Source of the DNA: Burkholderia ubonensis subsp. mesacidophila
GTDB lineage: Bacteria > Pseudomonadota > Gammaproteobacteria > Burkholderiales > Burkholderiaceae
Assembly (NCBI RefSeq): GCF_002097715.1
Contig: NZ_CP020739.1
Coordinates: 310,001-374,000 of the forward strand
Reading direction: 5' to 3'
Length of the DNA stretch: 64,000 nucleotides
The notes beneath the pieces were generated by a model that was given only the letters and a program-made list of their open reading frames with translations, made no database searches and was not told the origin of the DNA. The translations under genes and the position numbers were made by a program. Positions 43,564-52,954 of this stretch are shown piece after piece. Every line of letters starts with the position of its first letter. The stretch's first letter is position 1.

Positions 43564-44826
43564 ATGAACTTCGAATACTCGCCCAAAGTCAAGGAAATGC
43601 AGGCGCGCCTGCTGGCGTTCTTCGATCAACACATCTATCCGAACGAGCATCGCTTCGAACAGGAGGTGGCCGCGAATCGCCGCGCGGGCAATGCATGGGT
43701 GCCGACCACGGTGATCGAGGAACTGAAGCCGCTGGCGCGCGAAGCGGGCCTGTGGAACCTGTTCCTGCCGCGCTCGTCGCGCGCGCCGGAAGGCCTGTCG
43801 AACCTGGAATACGCGCCGCTCTGCGAGATCATGGGCCGGGTGCCCTGGGCCGCGGAAGTGTTCAACTGCTCCGCGCCGGACACCGGCAACATGGAGACGC
43901 TCGAACGCTATGCGTCCGACGCGCTGAAGGACCGCTGGCTCGAGCCGCTGCTGCGCGGCGAGATTCGCTCGGCGTTCCTGATGACCGAGCCGGCGGTGGC
44001 GTCGTCGGACGCGACCAACATCGAATGCCGGATCGAGCGCCAGGGCGACGAGTACGTGATCAACGGCCGCAAATGGTGGTCGTCGGGCGGCGGCGATCCG
44101 CGCTGCGCGGTCTACATCGTGATGGGCAAGACCGACCCGGATGCGGGCCGCCACGAGCAGCAATCGATGATCCTGGTGCCGGCCGACACGCCGGGCATCA
44201 CCGTGCTGCGCCACCTGCCGGTGTTCGGCTACGACGACGCGCCGCACGGCCACATGGAGATCGACCTGAAGGACGTGCGCGTGCCCGTGTCGAACCTCCT
44301 GCTGGGCGAAGGCCGCGGCTTCGAGATCGCGCAAGGCCGCCTCGGGCCGGGCCGCATCCACCACTGCATGCGCAGCATCGGCATCGCCGAGCGCGCGCTG
44401 GAGCTGATGTGCAAGCGCCTGACGTCGCGCGTCGCGTTCGGCAAGCCGCTCGCGCAGCACAGCGTGTGGCACGAGCGCATCGCCGAAGCGCGCTGCATGA
44501 TCGAGCAGGCGCGCCTGCTGACGCTGAAGGCCGCGTACATGATGGACACCGTCGGCAACAAGGTCGCGAAGGCCGAGATCGCGATGATCAAGGTGGTGGC
44601 GCCGAACATCGCGTGCCAGATCATCGACTGGGCGATCCAGGCGCACGGCGGCGCCGGCGTGTCGGACGACTTTCCGCTGGCGTACGCGTACGCGCTCCAG
44701 CGCACGCTGCGCTTTGCCGACGGCCCGGACGAAGTGCATCGCGCGGCCATCGCCAAGCTCGAACTCGCGAAGCACCTGCACCGGCTCGGCGGCGTGGCCG
44801 ACATGCCGGTCACGCGCGGCGCATAA
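43564..44826 (+). CDS. Acyl-CoA dehydrogenase 2 (ACAD11-type)
   Basis: This 420-residue protein begins [20 protein letters not shown], the form found in the ACAD11 dehydrogenase domain and its bacterial stand-alone partners. ACAD motifs include [25 protein letters not shown] and the C-terminal [15 protein letters not shown]. Together with the kinase at 40875 it probably converts a phosphorylated 4-hydroxyacyl-CoA to a 2-enoyl-CoA or 3-hydroxyacyl-CoA. It is the last gene of the catabolic block, before a long hairpin at 44896. Confidence 0.9.
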   Translation: MNFEYSPKVKEMQARLLAFFDQHIYPNEHRFEQEVAANRRAGNAWVPTTVIEELKPLAREAGLWNLFLPRSSRAPEGLSNLEYAPLCEIMGRVPWAAEVFNCSAPDTGNMETLERYASDALKDRWLEPLLRGEIRSAFLMTEPAVASSDATNIECRIERQGDEYVINGRKWWSSGGGDPRCAVYIVMGKTDPDAGRHEQQSMILVPADTPGITVLRHLPVFGYDDAPHGHMEIDLKDVRVPVSNLLLGEGRGFEIAQGRLGPGRIHHCMRSIGIAERALELMCKRLTSRVAFGKPLAQHSVWHERIAEARCMIEQARLLTLKAAYMMDTVGNKVAKAEIAMIKVVAPNIACQIIDWAIQAHGGAGVSDDFPLAYAYALQRTLRFADGPDEVHRAAIAKLELAKHLHRLGGVADMPVTRGA

Positions 44827-44895
44827 CGCAGGTGGCATGCGAGACGCCCGACTGTATCGGTCATGCCGGCGCGATAACGCAGGTTTATTTACAAT

Positions 44896-44936
44896 CCGGT
44901 CGATGCGATGGCGCCTGGGCGCCGTCGCATGACCGG
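44896..44936. repeat. Long inverted repeat after the catabolic block
   Basis: Arms 44896-44915 and 44918-44936 pair over about 18 bases (core ATGCGATGGCGCC with GGCGCCGTCGCAT) around a two-base loop. It may terminate the fourth operon or be a regulator site for the following gene; no T-run follows. Confidence 0.5.
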
Positions 44937-44980
44937 TTGCGGTCAGCGGTAGACGTCCCACTTGCAACGGAGGCATCGCC

Positions 44981-45304
44981 ATGATCACTGAAATCGTCTT
45001 CTTCAAGCTCGAGCCGGACGTGGATGCCGCCACGCTCCTGGCGCGTTACGAAACCACGGCGGCGAAATGGGCGCAAAACCCCGACTTGCTGCATAAATGG
45101 TACTTCCACGACGAGGTCGCCAACGAAGGCGGCGGAGTGTATATCTGGCGTACCCGCGAGGCGGCCGCGCGATGGCATGGCGCCGAATACAGGGCGATGG
45201 TCGAAAGGGTCTATGGCCATCCGCCTGAGATTCGCGTGCTCGACACCCTCATCCATGTCGATGCGGCGCAACAGAAGTACGAAATCGTCGACAAGACAGC
45301 CTGA
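44981..45304 (+). CDS. Small dimeric alpha-beta-barrel protein (YdhR/ABM-like)
   Basis: This 107-residue protein begins MITEIVFFKLEPDVDAATLL. It contains a GGGVYIWRTREAAARWHG block typical of small dimeric alpha/beta-barrel proteins (YdhR-like putative monooxygenases). GGAGG precedes the ATG. Such proteins act on small hydrophobic or quinone-like molecules or detoxify by-products. It lies between the catabolic block and a LysR gene. Assignment is by fold-level resemblance only. Confidence 0.65.
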   Translation: MITEIVFFKLEPDVDAATLLARYETTAAKWAQNPDLLHKWYFHDEVANEGGGVYIWRTREAAARWHGAEYRAMVERVYGHPPEIRVLDTLIHVDAAQQKYEIVDKTA

Positions 45305-45374
45305 CTCGATTGAGCGTCCCGGCATGGACGCCAGCGCGGCGCACGCCTTAAGATGCCGGCGAGGAGGCGACGCG

Positions 45375-46271
45375 ATGCGTTTATCGAAGCTGGACCTGAA
45401 CCTGTTCGTCGTATTCGAGGCGATCTACGACAAGCGCAACCTGACGCGCGCGGCTGAAGTGCTGAGCATCACGCAGCCGGCCGTCAGCAATGCGCTCGCG
45501 CGGATGCGCAAGGCGCTGAACGACCCGCTGTTCGTGAGCACGCCGGCGGGCATGAAGCCGACGCCGATGGCCGAGAACATCATCGGCCGCGTGCGCGAGG
45601 CGCTGCAGCTGCTCGACTCCAGCGTGCACGAGGGCGACGTGTTCGATCCCGCGTCGTCCACGCGCGTGTTCCGGCTGAGCATGAGCGACCTGACCGAGGC
45701 GCTGGTGCTGCCGGCGCTCGGCGAGCTGCTGCAGCAGCAGGCGCCCGGCATGCACGTGCACAGCTACTACACCGATCGCCGCGAGGTGGCGACCGCGCTG
45801 GCGAACGGCTCCGTCGACATCGCGGTCGACGCGCCGCTGATCGACGATCCGTACCTGCACCAGGCGCAGGTCGAACGCGACCGCTACGCGTGCATGATTC
45901 GCGAAGATCATCCGTTCAAGGGCGAGGTGCTGACGCTGGACGACTACCTGGCGATGGGGCACATCCACGTGTCGAGCCGCCGCACCGGCGCCGGCCACGT
46001 CGACGCGGAACTCGCCCGCCTCGGCCGGCGCCGCAACATCCAGATGCGCGTCCAGCACTACATGGTCGCGCCGCTGATCGCGATGCGCGGCGATCTCGCG
46101 CTGACCGCGCCGGTCCGGCTGCTGCGCCGTTATCCGGCGCGCATTCTCGAACTGCCGTTCGAGTTGCCCGCCCTCGAATACTGCTGCTACTGGCATCGCA
46201 GCGCCGACCGCGACCAGGCCAACCAGTGGCTGCGCGAACAGTTGATCCGGTTGATGCGGGACGTCGGCTGA
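45375..46271 (+). CDS. LysR-family transcriptional regulator 2 (NodD/LinR-like)
   Basis: This 298-residue regulator begins MRLSKLDLNLFVVFEAIYDK. It has the helix-turn-helix NLTRAAEVLSITQPAVSNAL and an effector domain, as in the NodD/SyrM/LeuO-like group. GAGGAGG lies about nine bases before ATG 45375. It is on the same strand as the barrel protein at 44981 and may control that gene or the nearby catabolic block. Aromatic effectors are common in this group. Confidence 0.92.
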   Translation: MRLSKLDLNLFVVFEAIYDKRNLTRAAEVLSITQPAVSNALARMRKALNDPLFVSTPAGMKPTPMAENIIGRVREALQLLDSSVHEGDVFDPASSTRVFRLSMSDLTEALVLPALGELLQQQAPGMHVHSYYTDRREVATALANGSVDIAVDAPLIDDPYLHQAQVERDRYACMIREDHPFKGEVLTLDDYLAMGHIHVSSRRTGAGHVDAELARLGRRRNIQMRVQHYMVAPLIAMRGDLALTAPVRLLRRYPARILELPFELPALEYCCYWHRSADRDQANQWLREQLIRLMRDVG

Positions 46272-46408
46272 CGAAGCCAAAAAGGCAAGCGTATTGAAGA
46301 TGCGGCCTTTCATGCGCCATTTGAGCGGATTTAGCCGTTATTTCATTGCCGTTTCATGACGCGGCTCAATCGACGCGAGTCAGTAGAGCGCCGGTCAATT
46401 ATGTTCAC

Positions 46409-46436
46409 TTGACACATTTCCCGCCGGAGCGAGAAT
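46409..46436 (+). promoter_or_regulatory. Candidate sigma-70 promoter of the binding-protein gene
   Basis: A perfect -35 hexamer TTGACA (46409-46414) is followed after 16 bases by GAGAAT (46431-46436, four of six matches to TATAAT). The gene starts 100 bases later. Confidence 0.4.
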
Positions 46437-46535
46437 TCTGAGATTGCCGGCGCCGTTCCGAGATAGATGGCGGGCGTCAATCGGCAATCCATTGAGACGC
46501 AGATCAAAGCGTCGTCCACATTTTAGGAAACAAAG

Positions 46536-47690
46536 ATGAGACAACAAAAAGCGCTCAAGACGCGCAAGCACATGCTGATCGGAGTTGCGGCCGTTCTGTC
46601 GTCGGTGGCTGTCGCCGATGCGATGGCGGACCAGACTGTCCGGATCGGCAGCGTCGAACCGCTGACGGGCGGGATTGCCCACCTCGGCAAGGACAACGAG
46701 AACGGCGCGCGTCTCGCCATCGAAGAGATCAACGCGAAGGGCCTCACGATCGGCGGCCAGAAGATCACGCTGCAGCTCGACGGCCAGGATGACGCCGCCG
46801 ACCCGCGCCAGGCGACGCAGGTCGCGCAGAAGCTCGTCGACAACAAGGTCGTCGCGGTGATCGGCCACCTGAACTCGGGCACGTCGATCCCGGCGTCGAA
46901 GATCTACAGCGACGCGGGCATCCTGCAGATCTCGCCGTCGGCGACCAACCCGACGTACACGCAGCAGGGCTTCAAGACGACGTACCGCGTCGTCGCGACC
47001 GACGCGCAGCAGGGCCCGGCGCTCGCGGCCTATGCGCAATCGAAGGGCATCAAGAGCGTCGCGGTGGTCGACGATTCGACCGCCTATGGCCAGGGCCTCG
47101 CGAACGAATTCGAGAAGAAGGCGAAGGCGCTCGGCCTGAAGGTCACGTCGCATGACGCGACGAACGACAAGGCGGTCGACTTCCGCGCGATCCTGACCAA
47201 GATCAAGGGCGAGAACCCGGACGCGATCATGTACGGCGGCATGGACGCGACGGGCGGCCCGTTCGCGAAGCAGGCGAAGCAGCTCGGCCTGCGCGCGAAG
47301 ATCTTCTCGGGCGACGGCGTGTGCACGGAGCAGCTGTCCGACCTCGCGGGCGAAGCGGCGTCGAACGTGGTCTGCTCGCAGGCCGGCGCGGCGCTCGAGA
47401 AGATGCCGGGCGGCGCGGCGTTCCGGGCGAAGTACGAGAAGCGCTTCGGCCAGGTCATCAAGTTCGATGCGCCGTTCGCGTATGACGCGGTGTACATCAT
47501 CGTCGACGCGATGAAGCGCTCGAACTCGACCGATCCGGCGAAGATCCTGGCCGCGATGCCGGCGACGAACTACGCGGGCGTGATCGGCACGACGAACTTC
47601 GACGCGAAGGGCGACCTGAAGCACGGCGTGATCTCGCTGTACGGCTACAAGAGCGGCAAGAAGACCTTCCTCGACGAAGTGAAGATGTAA
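46536..47690 (+). CDS. Branched-chain amino-acid-type ABC substrate-binding protein (LivJ/K family)
   Basis: This 384-residue periplasmic protein has a signal peptide (to about residue 31, DAMA-DQTV) and the Peripla_BP_6 fold (VRIGSVEPLTGGIAHLGKD, VIGHLNSGTSIPASKIY). The ligand is probably a branched-chain or other amino acid. TTTTAGGAAAC precedes ATG 46536. No permease or ATPase gene is adjacent, so it must work with a transporter encoded elsewhere or deliver signal. A strong hairpin follows ten bases after the stop. Confidence 0.92.
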   Translation: MRQQKALKTRKHMLIGVAAVLSSVAVADAMADQTVRIGSVEPLTGGIAHLGKDNENGARLAIEEINAKGLTIGGQKITLQLDGQDDAADPRQATQVAQKLVDNKVVAVIGHLNSGTSIPASKIYSDAGILQISPSATNPTYTQQGFKTTYRVVATDAQQGPALAAYAQSKGIKSVAVVDDSTAYGQGLANEFEKKAKALGLKVTSHDATNDKAVDFRAILTKIKGENPDAIMYGGMDATGGPFAKQAKQLGLRAKIFSGDGVCTEQLSDLAGEAASNVVCSQAGAALEKMPGGAAFRAKYEKRFGQVIKFDAPFAYDAVYIIVDAMKRSNSTDPAKILAAMPATNYAGVIGTTNFDAKGDLKHGVISLYGYKSGKKTFLDEVKM

Positions 47691-47699
47691 AGCGGCGTT

Positions 47700-47727
47700 C
47701 GCCGGCAATCCGCGCGGATTGCCGGCG
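47700..47727 (+). terminator. Strong hairpin after the binding-protein gene
   Basis: Two perfect 12-base arms (47700-47711 and 47716-47727, CGCCGGCAATCC type) around GCGC, ten bases after the stop codon. It lacks a clear T-run but is a likely terminator or 3' mRNA stabiliser. Confidence 0.7.
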
Positions 47728-47971
47728 ATTCATGTCCGCACGCACCGGTGCGGCACGGCCCGGCGACGCCGTCACCGATTCAAAAAGAGAAATAAAAAGT
47801 CGAATCGGCAATTGGAATGAAATTATGGGCGGCTTGCATTCCGTCCCGCTGACTTGCAGTCGCATTTAATGCCACCTATATATATTTCGTAAGCGTTTCC
47901 TGTCGCGCGGGCATGCGGCGGGCACATCGCCGGACAGGTCGTTGTCACCGTGTGCCGAAGAGGAACGTAGC

Positions 47972-49171
47972 ATGGGCGCCAGTGCGTTTTCGGCATGGTC
48001 TTTTTCCGTTCGCGCGAGCTGGCGAGGAACGCTGCTGGTCGCGTGTCTCGTCGCGATGCCGGCCCCCACCGCGTGCTTCGCGGCGGACCCCGGCGTGACC
48101 GACGACGCGATCCGCCTCGGCATGGTCAACGCGCAGACGGGCGGCGCGGGCGGCCTCGGACGCGGGCTGCGCATCGGGGCGCAAGCCGTGTTCGACGATG
48201 CGAACGCGCGCGGCGGCGTGCACGGCAGGAAGATCGACCTCGTCGTCGCCGACGATCGCTACGAGCCCGACCGGACCATCGACGGCACGCTGGAGATGAT
48301 CGAACAGCGTCACGTGTTCGCGCTGTTCGGCTACATCGGCACGCCGACGACCATGGCGGTGCTGCCGATCATCAAGGACACCGGCATTCCGCTCGTCGGC
48401 GCGCTCACCGGCGCGATGGCGCTGCGCAAGCCGGTGATTCCGGAGCTCTTCACCATCCGCGCCAGCTATGAGGACGAGACGCGCGCGCTGGTCGACCATT
48501 TCATCGCGCACGACGGCGCAAAACGCTTCGCCGTGTTCTATCAGGACGACGCCTTCGGGCTCGCGTTGCTGGCGGGCACGCGGCTGGCGCTGCAGCGTCA
48601 TGGCCTGGAGGTCGTCGCGACGGGCACCTTCCGGCGCGGGACGACGGCGGTCGACACGGGTCTCGCGTCGGTGCTGGAGGGCCGGCCGGACGTCGTCATC
48701 ATGGGCGGCCCCTATGCGCCGATCGCCGCGTTCATGCGCGACGCGCGCCGCGAGGGCCTCAAGGCCCGGCTCGCGGCGGTGTCCTTCGTCGGCACCGACG
48801 ACCTGCTGCGCCTCGTGGGCGCCGACGGCGAGGGCATGCTGATCTCGCAGGTCGTGCCGCTCCCGCAGAGCGACCGCGACGTGGTCCGGGACTGCACACG
48901 GCTGATCGAGCGGCATTTTCCGGGGGAGCGCGCGGGCGTGGCGAACCTCGAGGGCTGCATCGACGCGAAGATCATGCTGATCGGACTCGAACGCGCGGGC
49001 CCGTCGCCGACCCGGGCGACCCTGATGCAGGCGCTCGAATCGATCCGGCACCTCGACCTGGGCGGTCTGGTGGCCGACCTGGGCGCGGACCATCATCAGG
49101 CGCTGAACGCGGTGTTCCTCACCGAAATCGCGCACGGACAGCTCACGCCCCTGGACGCGCCGGCCAGGTAA
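47972..49171 (+). CDS. Periplasmic ligand-binding protein, probable sensor partner
   Basis: This 399-residue protein has a signal peptide (to about residue 36, ACFA-ADPG) and the Peripla_BP_6 fold (IRLGMVNAQTGGAGGLGRG, FALFGYIGTPTTMAVLP). The ATG at 47972 follows AGAGGAAC. The next gene, 45 bases on, encodes a hybrid histidine kinase with a TorS-like N-terminus and no transporter gene follows. By analogy with the TorT-TorS pair it probably binds a small ligand, such as an amino acid, and presents it to the kinase. The ligand is unknown. Confidence 0.85.
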   Translation: MGASAFSAWSFSVRASWRGTLLVACLVAMPAPTACFAADPGVTDDAIRLGMVNAQTGGAGGLGRGLRIGAQAVFDDANARGGVHGRKIDLVVADDRYEPDRTIDGTLEMIEQRHVFALFGYIGTPTTMAVLPIIKDTGIPLVGALTGAMALRKPVIPELFTIRASYEDETRALVDHFIAHDGAKRFAVFYQDDAFGLALLAGTRLALQRHGLEVVATGTFRRGTTAVDTGLASVLEGRPDVVIMGGPYAPIAAFMRDARREGLKARLAAVSFVGTDDLLRLVGADGEGMLISQVVPLPQSDRDVVRDCTRLIERHFPGERAGVANLEGCIDAKIMLIGLERAGPSPTRATLMQALESIRHLDLGGLVADLGADHHQALNAVFLTEIAHGQLTPLDAPAR

Positions 49172-49216
49172 CGCATTTGGATGGCCGCGCGGGCCATCCC
49201 GATCCCGGAGGGGTGC

Positions 49217-52200
49217 ATGGACATCAAGGCCAAGCTTGTCGCCAGCACCAGCCTGATGCTGCTCGGCGTGCTGGCGATCTCCGCGACCAGCCTGCTTGCC
49301 GTGCACGGCATTGCCTCCGGCGTGCGCACGCTGACGACGGAATCGCTGCCGTTGCAGGTGCGCAGCAACGAACTCCAGCGCGCGTACGCCGAGCTCGCGG
49401 CGGATTTCAGGCGGCTCGAGCAGGCGCAGGACGCGTACGAGCAGGAAGACGCGACGTCGGCGATCGAAACGCAATTGCAGCGGATCGCGACCGTCACGGC
49501 CGCCGTGCGCGCGATCGACATGCACGCCATCGACGAACCGTACGACCACCTGCAGGCGATGCTCCAGTCGATGAACGAAGGCGTCGGCGAGCGTCTGCGG
49601 GACAAGGCGCAGCTCGACGTGGACAGTTTGCTGGTCGCGCGCGCCCAGGCACGGAGCGAGGCGTTGCTGACGGCGATCGGCAAGGAGACCGAACGGATGG
49701 ACAGCCAGGCCGACACGGCGGTGAGCGACGCGCTGGCGGCCAATATCGCGTTCAACCGGACGATTCATGCGCTCGACCAGGTCCGCGCGACCGTCAAGGA
49801 CATCATCACCCTCGTCGATAACGTCGACGACGCGCCGAACCGATACCGGCTCGCGCCGCTGCGGGAGCGGATGAAGGCCGCCTTCGACGGTGTGCGCAAT
49901 GCGATGGCGCTCGCTGCGCCGAACGTCGATGCCGGTGCGACGCGCGATGTCGCGAATGCGCTCGAGCGCGTGGCGGCCGATATCCTCGACGGCAACGAGA
50001 GCCTCATCGCACTGCGCGGCAGGATGTTCGCGGAGCCGGCCGCCGCCGCGCGCTACCACGCAAAGGTGGACCAGGTCTCGAAGGCGCTCGATGCGCTGGA
50101 CATGAAGCTGGCGGAAATCGTCGATCCGTTCGCGTTGCGGATCGTCAAGGCGCGACAGCGTCTCGATGAAGCGATCGCCTTCCAGCGGCGAGCGGCCCGG
50201 ATCAATTACCTGTCGGCGGTCGTCAAAGGGGGCGTCGAGGAATTGACGGCAGGCGTCCGCATGGTCGCGCAAAGCGAAGGCACGCAACAGCTCAAGCGTG
50301 CCGATGACGAGATACAGGAGGATATCGGCAACCTTGCCGCCTCGACGAACGCGCTGCGGGAGGCGCTCGTCGCCAACAGGCAGGGCACACTGGGCCGCGC
50401 GCAGGGTGTGGCTCCGCTGGCCGCGGAGCTGATCGGAGCCGCACGCCACGTCCTGGCGGTGAAGTCGCACATGCTGTCCAACGACGCGAGCATGCAGCGC
50501 ATCGTCGCGGAGGTCGACACGACCGCGAATCGCCTCGCGGCCGATGCGGAACAGGAGGTCGTGCGCGTCGACCTGCAGCAGCGCGGGATCGTGTCGCGGG
50601 TCTACCGCTCGATGGCGGTCGCGGTCGCCATGATTGTCGCCGTGGCGCTGCTGCTCGCCGTCTTCGGTCTCGCGATCAGCCGTCGCATCGGCACGTCGAT
50701 CTCGCGCCCGCTGTCGAACCTGACGCGCACGATGGCGCGCATTCACGGCGGCAGCGACCTGTCGCTGCGCGTGCGTCACCAGGGCACCGACGAAGTCGCG
50801 ACGCTGATCGCCGGCTTCAACACGATGCTCGATGAAATCGAACGGCGCGACGTCGAATTGCAGGCCGCGATCGCGGCGGCGGAAGCCGCGAATTCGGCGA
50901 AGTCGGAATTCCTCGCGCGGATGAGCCACGAAATCCGCACGCCGATGAACGGCGTGCTCGGCATGACCGAACTGCTGCAGCGCACGCGGCTCACCGCGAA
51001 GCAGCGGAACTTCGTCGACACCGTGTATCGGTCCGGCCAGACGCTCCTGACCATCATCGACGACATCCTGGATTTCTCGAAGATCGAGGCCGGCAAGCTG
51101 GTGCTGGAGCACGTCGCGTTCAACCTGTACCAGCTGCTCGACGACGTCGTCTCGCTGCTCGAACCCACCGCCACGCGCAAGGCGCTCGCGCTGCGGTTCC
51201 GCAAGCAGGGCCCGGTGCCGGAATGGGTGCGCGGCGACCCGGTCCGGCTGCGGCAGATCCTGACGAACCTGGTCGGCAACGCGATCAAGTTCACCGAGCG
51301 CGGGCAGGTCGAGCTGGCCGTCTCGTATTCGGACCACGGCCTCGTCACGTTCACGATCGCCGACAGCGGCATCGGCATCGCGCCGGACGTGTCCGCGCAA
51401 CTGTTCAAGCCGTTCCAGCAGGCCGACAGCTCGACCGCCCGCAAATATGGCGGGACCGGGCTCGGGCTCGTGATTTCCCGCCAGCTGGCCGAGATGATGG
51501 GCGGCGCGCTCGGCGTCGAATCCGCGCCCGGCCTCGGCTCGGTGTTCACCGTGACGGCGCGGCTCGAGCCGGCAGGCGGCGCGGCCGGCGCGCTCGAGGG
51601 CGCCAGACGGTCGCTGGCCGGGCTGAAGGTGCTGATCGCGGACGACAGCGAGACCGATCGCCGCGTGCTCGTCGAGCATGCGATCGAATGGCAACTGCGC
51701 GTCGCCACGGCCAGCGGCGGCGATGACGCGCTGGCGCAGCTGCGGGCCGCCGCTGCCGACGGGCAACCGTTCGACCTGGCGATCGTCGATGTGCGGATGC
51801 CGGGCATGGACGGCATCTCGCTCGTGCGGCATATCCGCCACGATCCCGCGCTGCGCGCGCTCCGGATCATCACGCTGACCGCGTTCGAGAGGATGGACAG
51901 CATCCAGGTCGCGCACGAGCTCGGCATCGACGCCCGCCTGACCAAGCCGCTGCACGGGGCGGACCTGTACGCGTGCATCGCGTCGGCGATGCGCGTGACG
52001 CCGCCCCGGCTGCCGTCGGCGGCGCCGGTCTGCGCCGACGCCGAGCCGGACGACGGTCCGCCGCGCGGCGCGGCGTCGGCGCGGGTGCTGCTGGTCGAGG
52101 ACAACGCGGTCAACCAGCAGATCACGCTGGCGATGCTGGAAGACACGGGCTACGACGTGGCGGTGGCCGAGAACGGCCGGCAGGCGCTGGAGCGGCTGGC

Positions 52201-52918
52201 GAACGAACGGTTCGACGTCGTGCTGATGGACTGCCAGATGCCGCTGATGGACGGTTTCGAAGCGACGCAGTTGCTGCGGCGGCGCGAGGCGGAGACGGGC
52301 GCGCCGCGCCTGCCCGTGATCGCGTTGACGGCCAATGCGATCAGCGGCGACCGGGAACGGTGTCTCGCCGCCGGCATGGACGACTACCTGAGCAAGCCGT
52401 TCCGTCGCGACGCGCTGCTGAAGCTGCTCGCACACTTTTCCCGCGACGCTGCGCCGGCAGCGATCGCGGTGGCCGCGAGCGACGACGCAATCGACGCGGC
52501 CATCGACGCGGCGAGCGCCGCCACGGATGCCGATGCGGATGACGCGGACGACGACGCGAACGTGATCGACCGCAACGCGCTCGACGCATTGCGCGCGCTG
52601 CAGCGGCCCGGCCGCCCCGACGTCCTGACCCGGATCATCGACCAGTTCACGCTCGATGCGCCGCGGCTGATCGGCGATATGCACGCGGCCGTCGCGGCGG
52701 GCGACGCCGTCGCACTCAAGATTGCCGCGCACACGCTGAAATCTAGCAGCGCGAATGTCGGCGCCCACCGGCTGTCGGCGCGTTGCCGCGAGATCGAGCA
52801 GTTCGCGCGCGCCGCCGAAGTCGCCGCGGCGGCGGACCTGATCGCGGGCACGGACGCCGAATTCGGGCGGGCGCAGGCCGCATTGAGAACGGAACGGGTC
52901 GCCGGATCGGCGGCTTGA
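49217..52918 (+). CDS. TorS-like hybrid sensor histidine kinase
   Basis: This 1233-residue kinase has TM1 (about residues 5-27), a long helical periplasmic domain (to about 465), TM2, HAMP, HisKA with phospho-His571 (ARMSHEIRTPMNG) and HATPase (NLVGNAIKF, DSGIGIAP, GGTGLGLVIS). Two receivers (Asp858 in IVDVRMPG, Asp1005 in LMDCQMPL) and a C-terminal HPt (His1172 in AAHTLKSSS) complete it. The internal His-Asp-His chain can phosphorylate a separate response regulator, most likely the next gene. ATG 49217 has GGAGG just before it; the frame is open 12 codons further up. The large helical sensor plus the upstream binding protein suggests TorT-TorS-style sensing. Confidence 0.92.
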   Translation: MDIKAKLVASTSLMLLGVLAISATSLLAVHGIASGVRTLTTESLPLQVRSNELQRAYAELAADFRRLEQAQDAYEQEDATSAIETQLQRIATVTAAVRAIDMHAIDEPYDHLQAMLQSMNEGVGERLRDKAQLDVDSLLVARAQARSEALLTAIGKETERMDSQADTAVSDALAANIAFNRTIHALDQVRATVKDIITLVDNVDDAPNRYRLAPLRERMKAAFDGVRNAMALAAPNVDAGATRDVANALERVAADILDGNESLIALRGRMFAEPAAAARYHAKVDQVSKALDALDMKLAEIVDPFALRIVKARQRLDEAIAFQRRAARINYLSAVVKGGVEELTAGVRMVAQSEGTQQLKRADDEIQEDIGNLAASTNALREALVANRQGTLGRAQGVAPLAAELIGAARHVLAVKSHMLSNDASMQRIVAEVDTTANRLAADAEQEVVRVDLQQRGIVSRVYRSMAVAVAMIVAVALLLAVFGLAISRRIGTSISRPLSNLTRTMARIHGGSDLSLRVRHQGTDEVATLIAGFNTMLDEIERRDVELQAAIAAAEAANSAKSEFLARMSHEIRTPMNGVLGMTELLQRTRLTAKQRNFVDTVYRSGQTLLTIIDDILDFSKIEAGKLVLEHVAFNLYQLLDDVVSLLEPTATRKALALRFRKQGPVPEWVRGDPVRLRQILTNLVGNAIKFTERGQVELAVSYSDHGLVTFTIADSGIGIAPDVSAQLFKPFQQADSSTARKYGGTGLGLVISRQLAEMMGGALGVESAPGLGSVFTVTARLEPAGGAAGALEGARRSLAGLKVLIADDSETDRRVLVEHAIEWQLRVATASGGDDALAQLRAAAADGQPFDLAIVDVRMPGMDGISLVRHIRHDPALRALRIITLTAFERMDSIQVAHELGIDARLTKPLHGADLYACIASAMRVTPPRLPSAAPVCADAEPDDGPPRGAASARVLLVEDNAVNQQITLAMLEDTGYDVAVAENGRQALERLANERFDVVLMDCQMPLMDGFEATQLLRRREAETGAPRLPVIALTANAISGDRERCLAAGMDDYLSKPFRRDALLKLLAHFSRDAAPAAIAVAASDDAIDAAIDAASAATDADADDADDDANVIDRNALDALRALQRPGRPDVLTRIIDQFTLDAPRLIGDMHAAVAAGDAVALKIAAHTLKSSSANVGAHRLSARCREIEQFARAAEVAAAADLIAGTDAEFGRAQAALRTERVAGSAA

Positions 52919-52954
52919 GCAATGGGAGCAACGGGAGAAGGAGGGAACCCAGTC

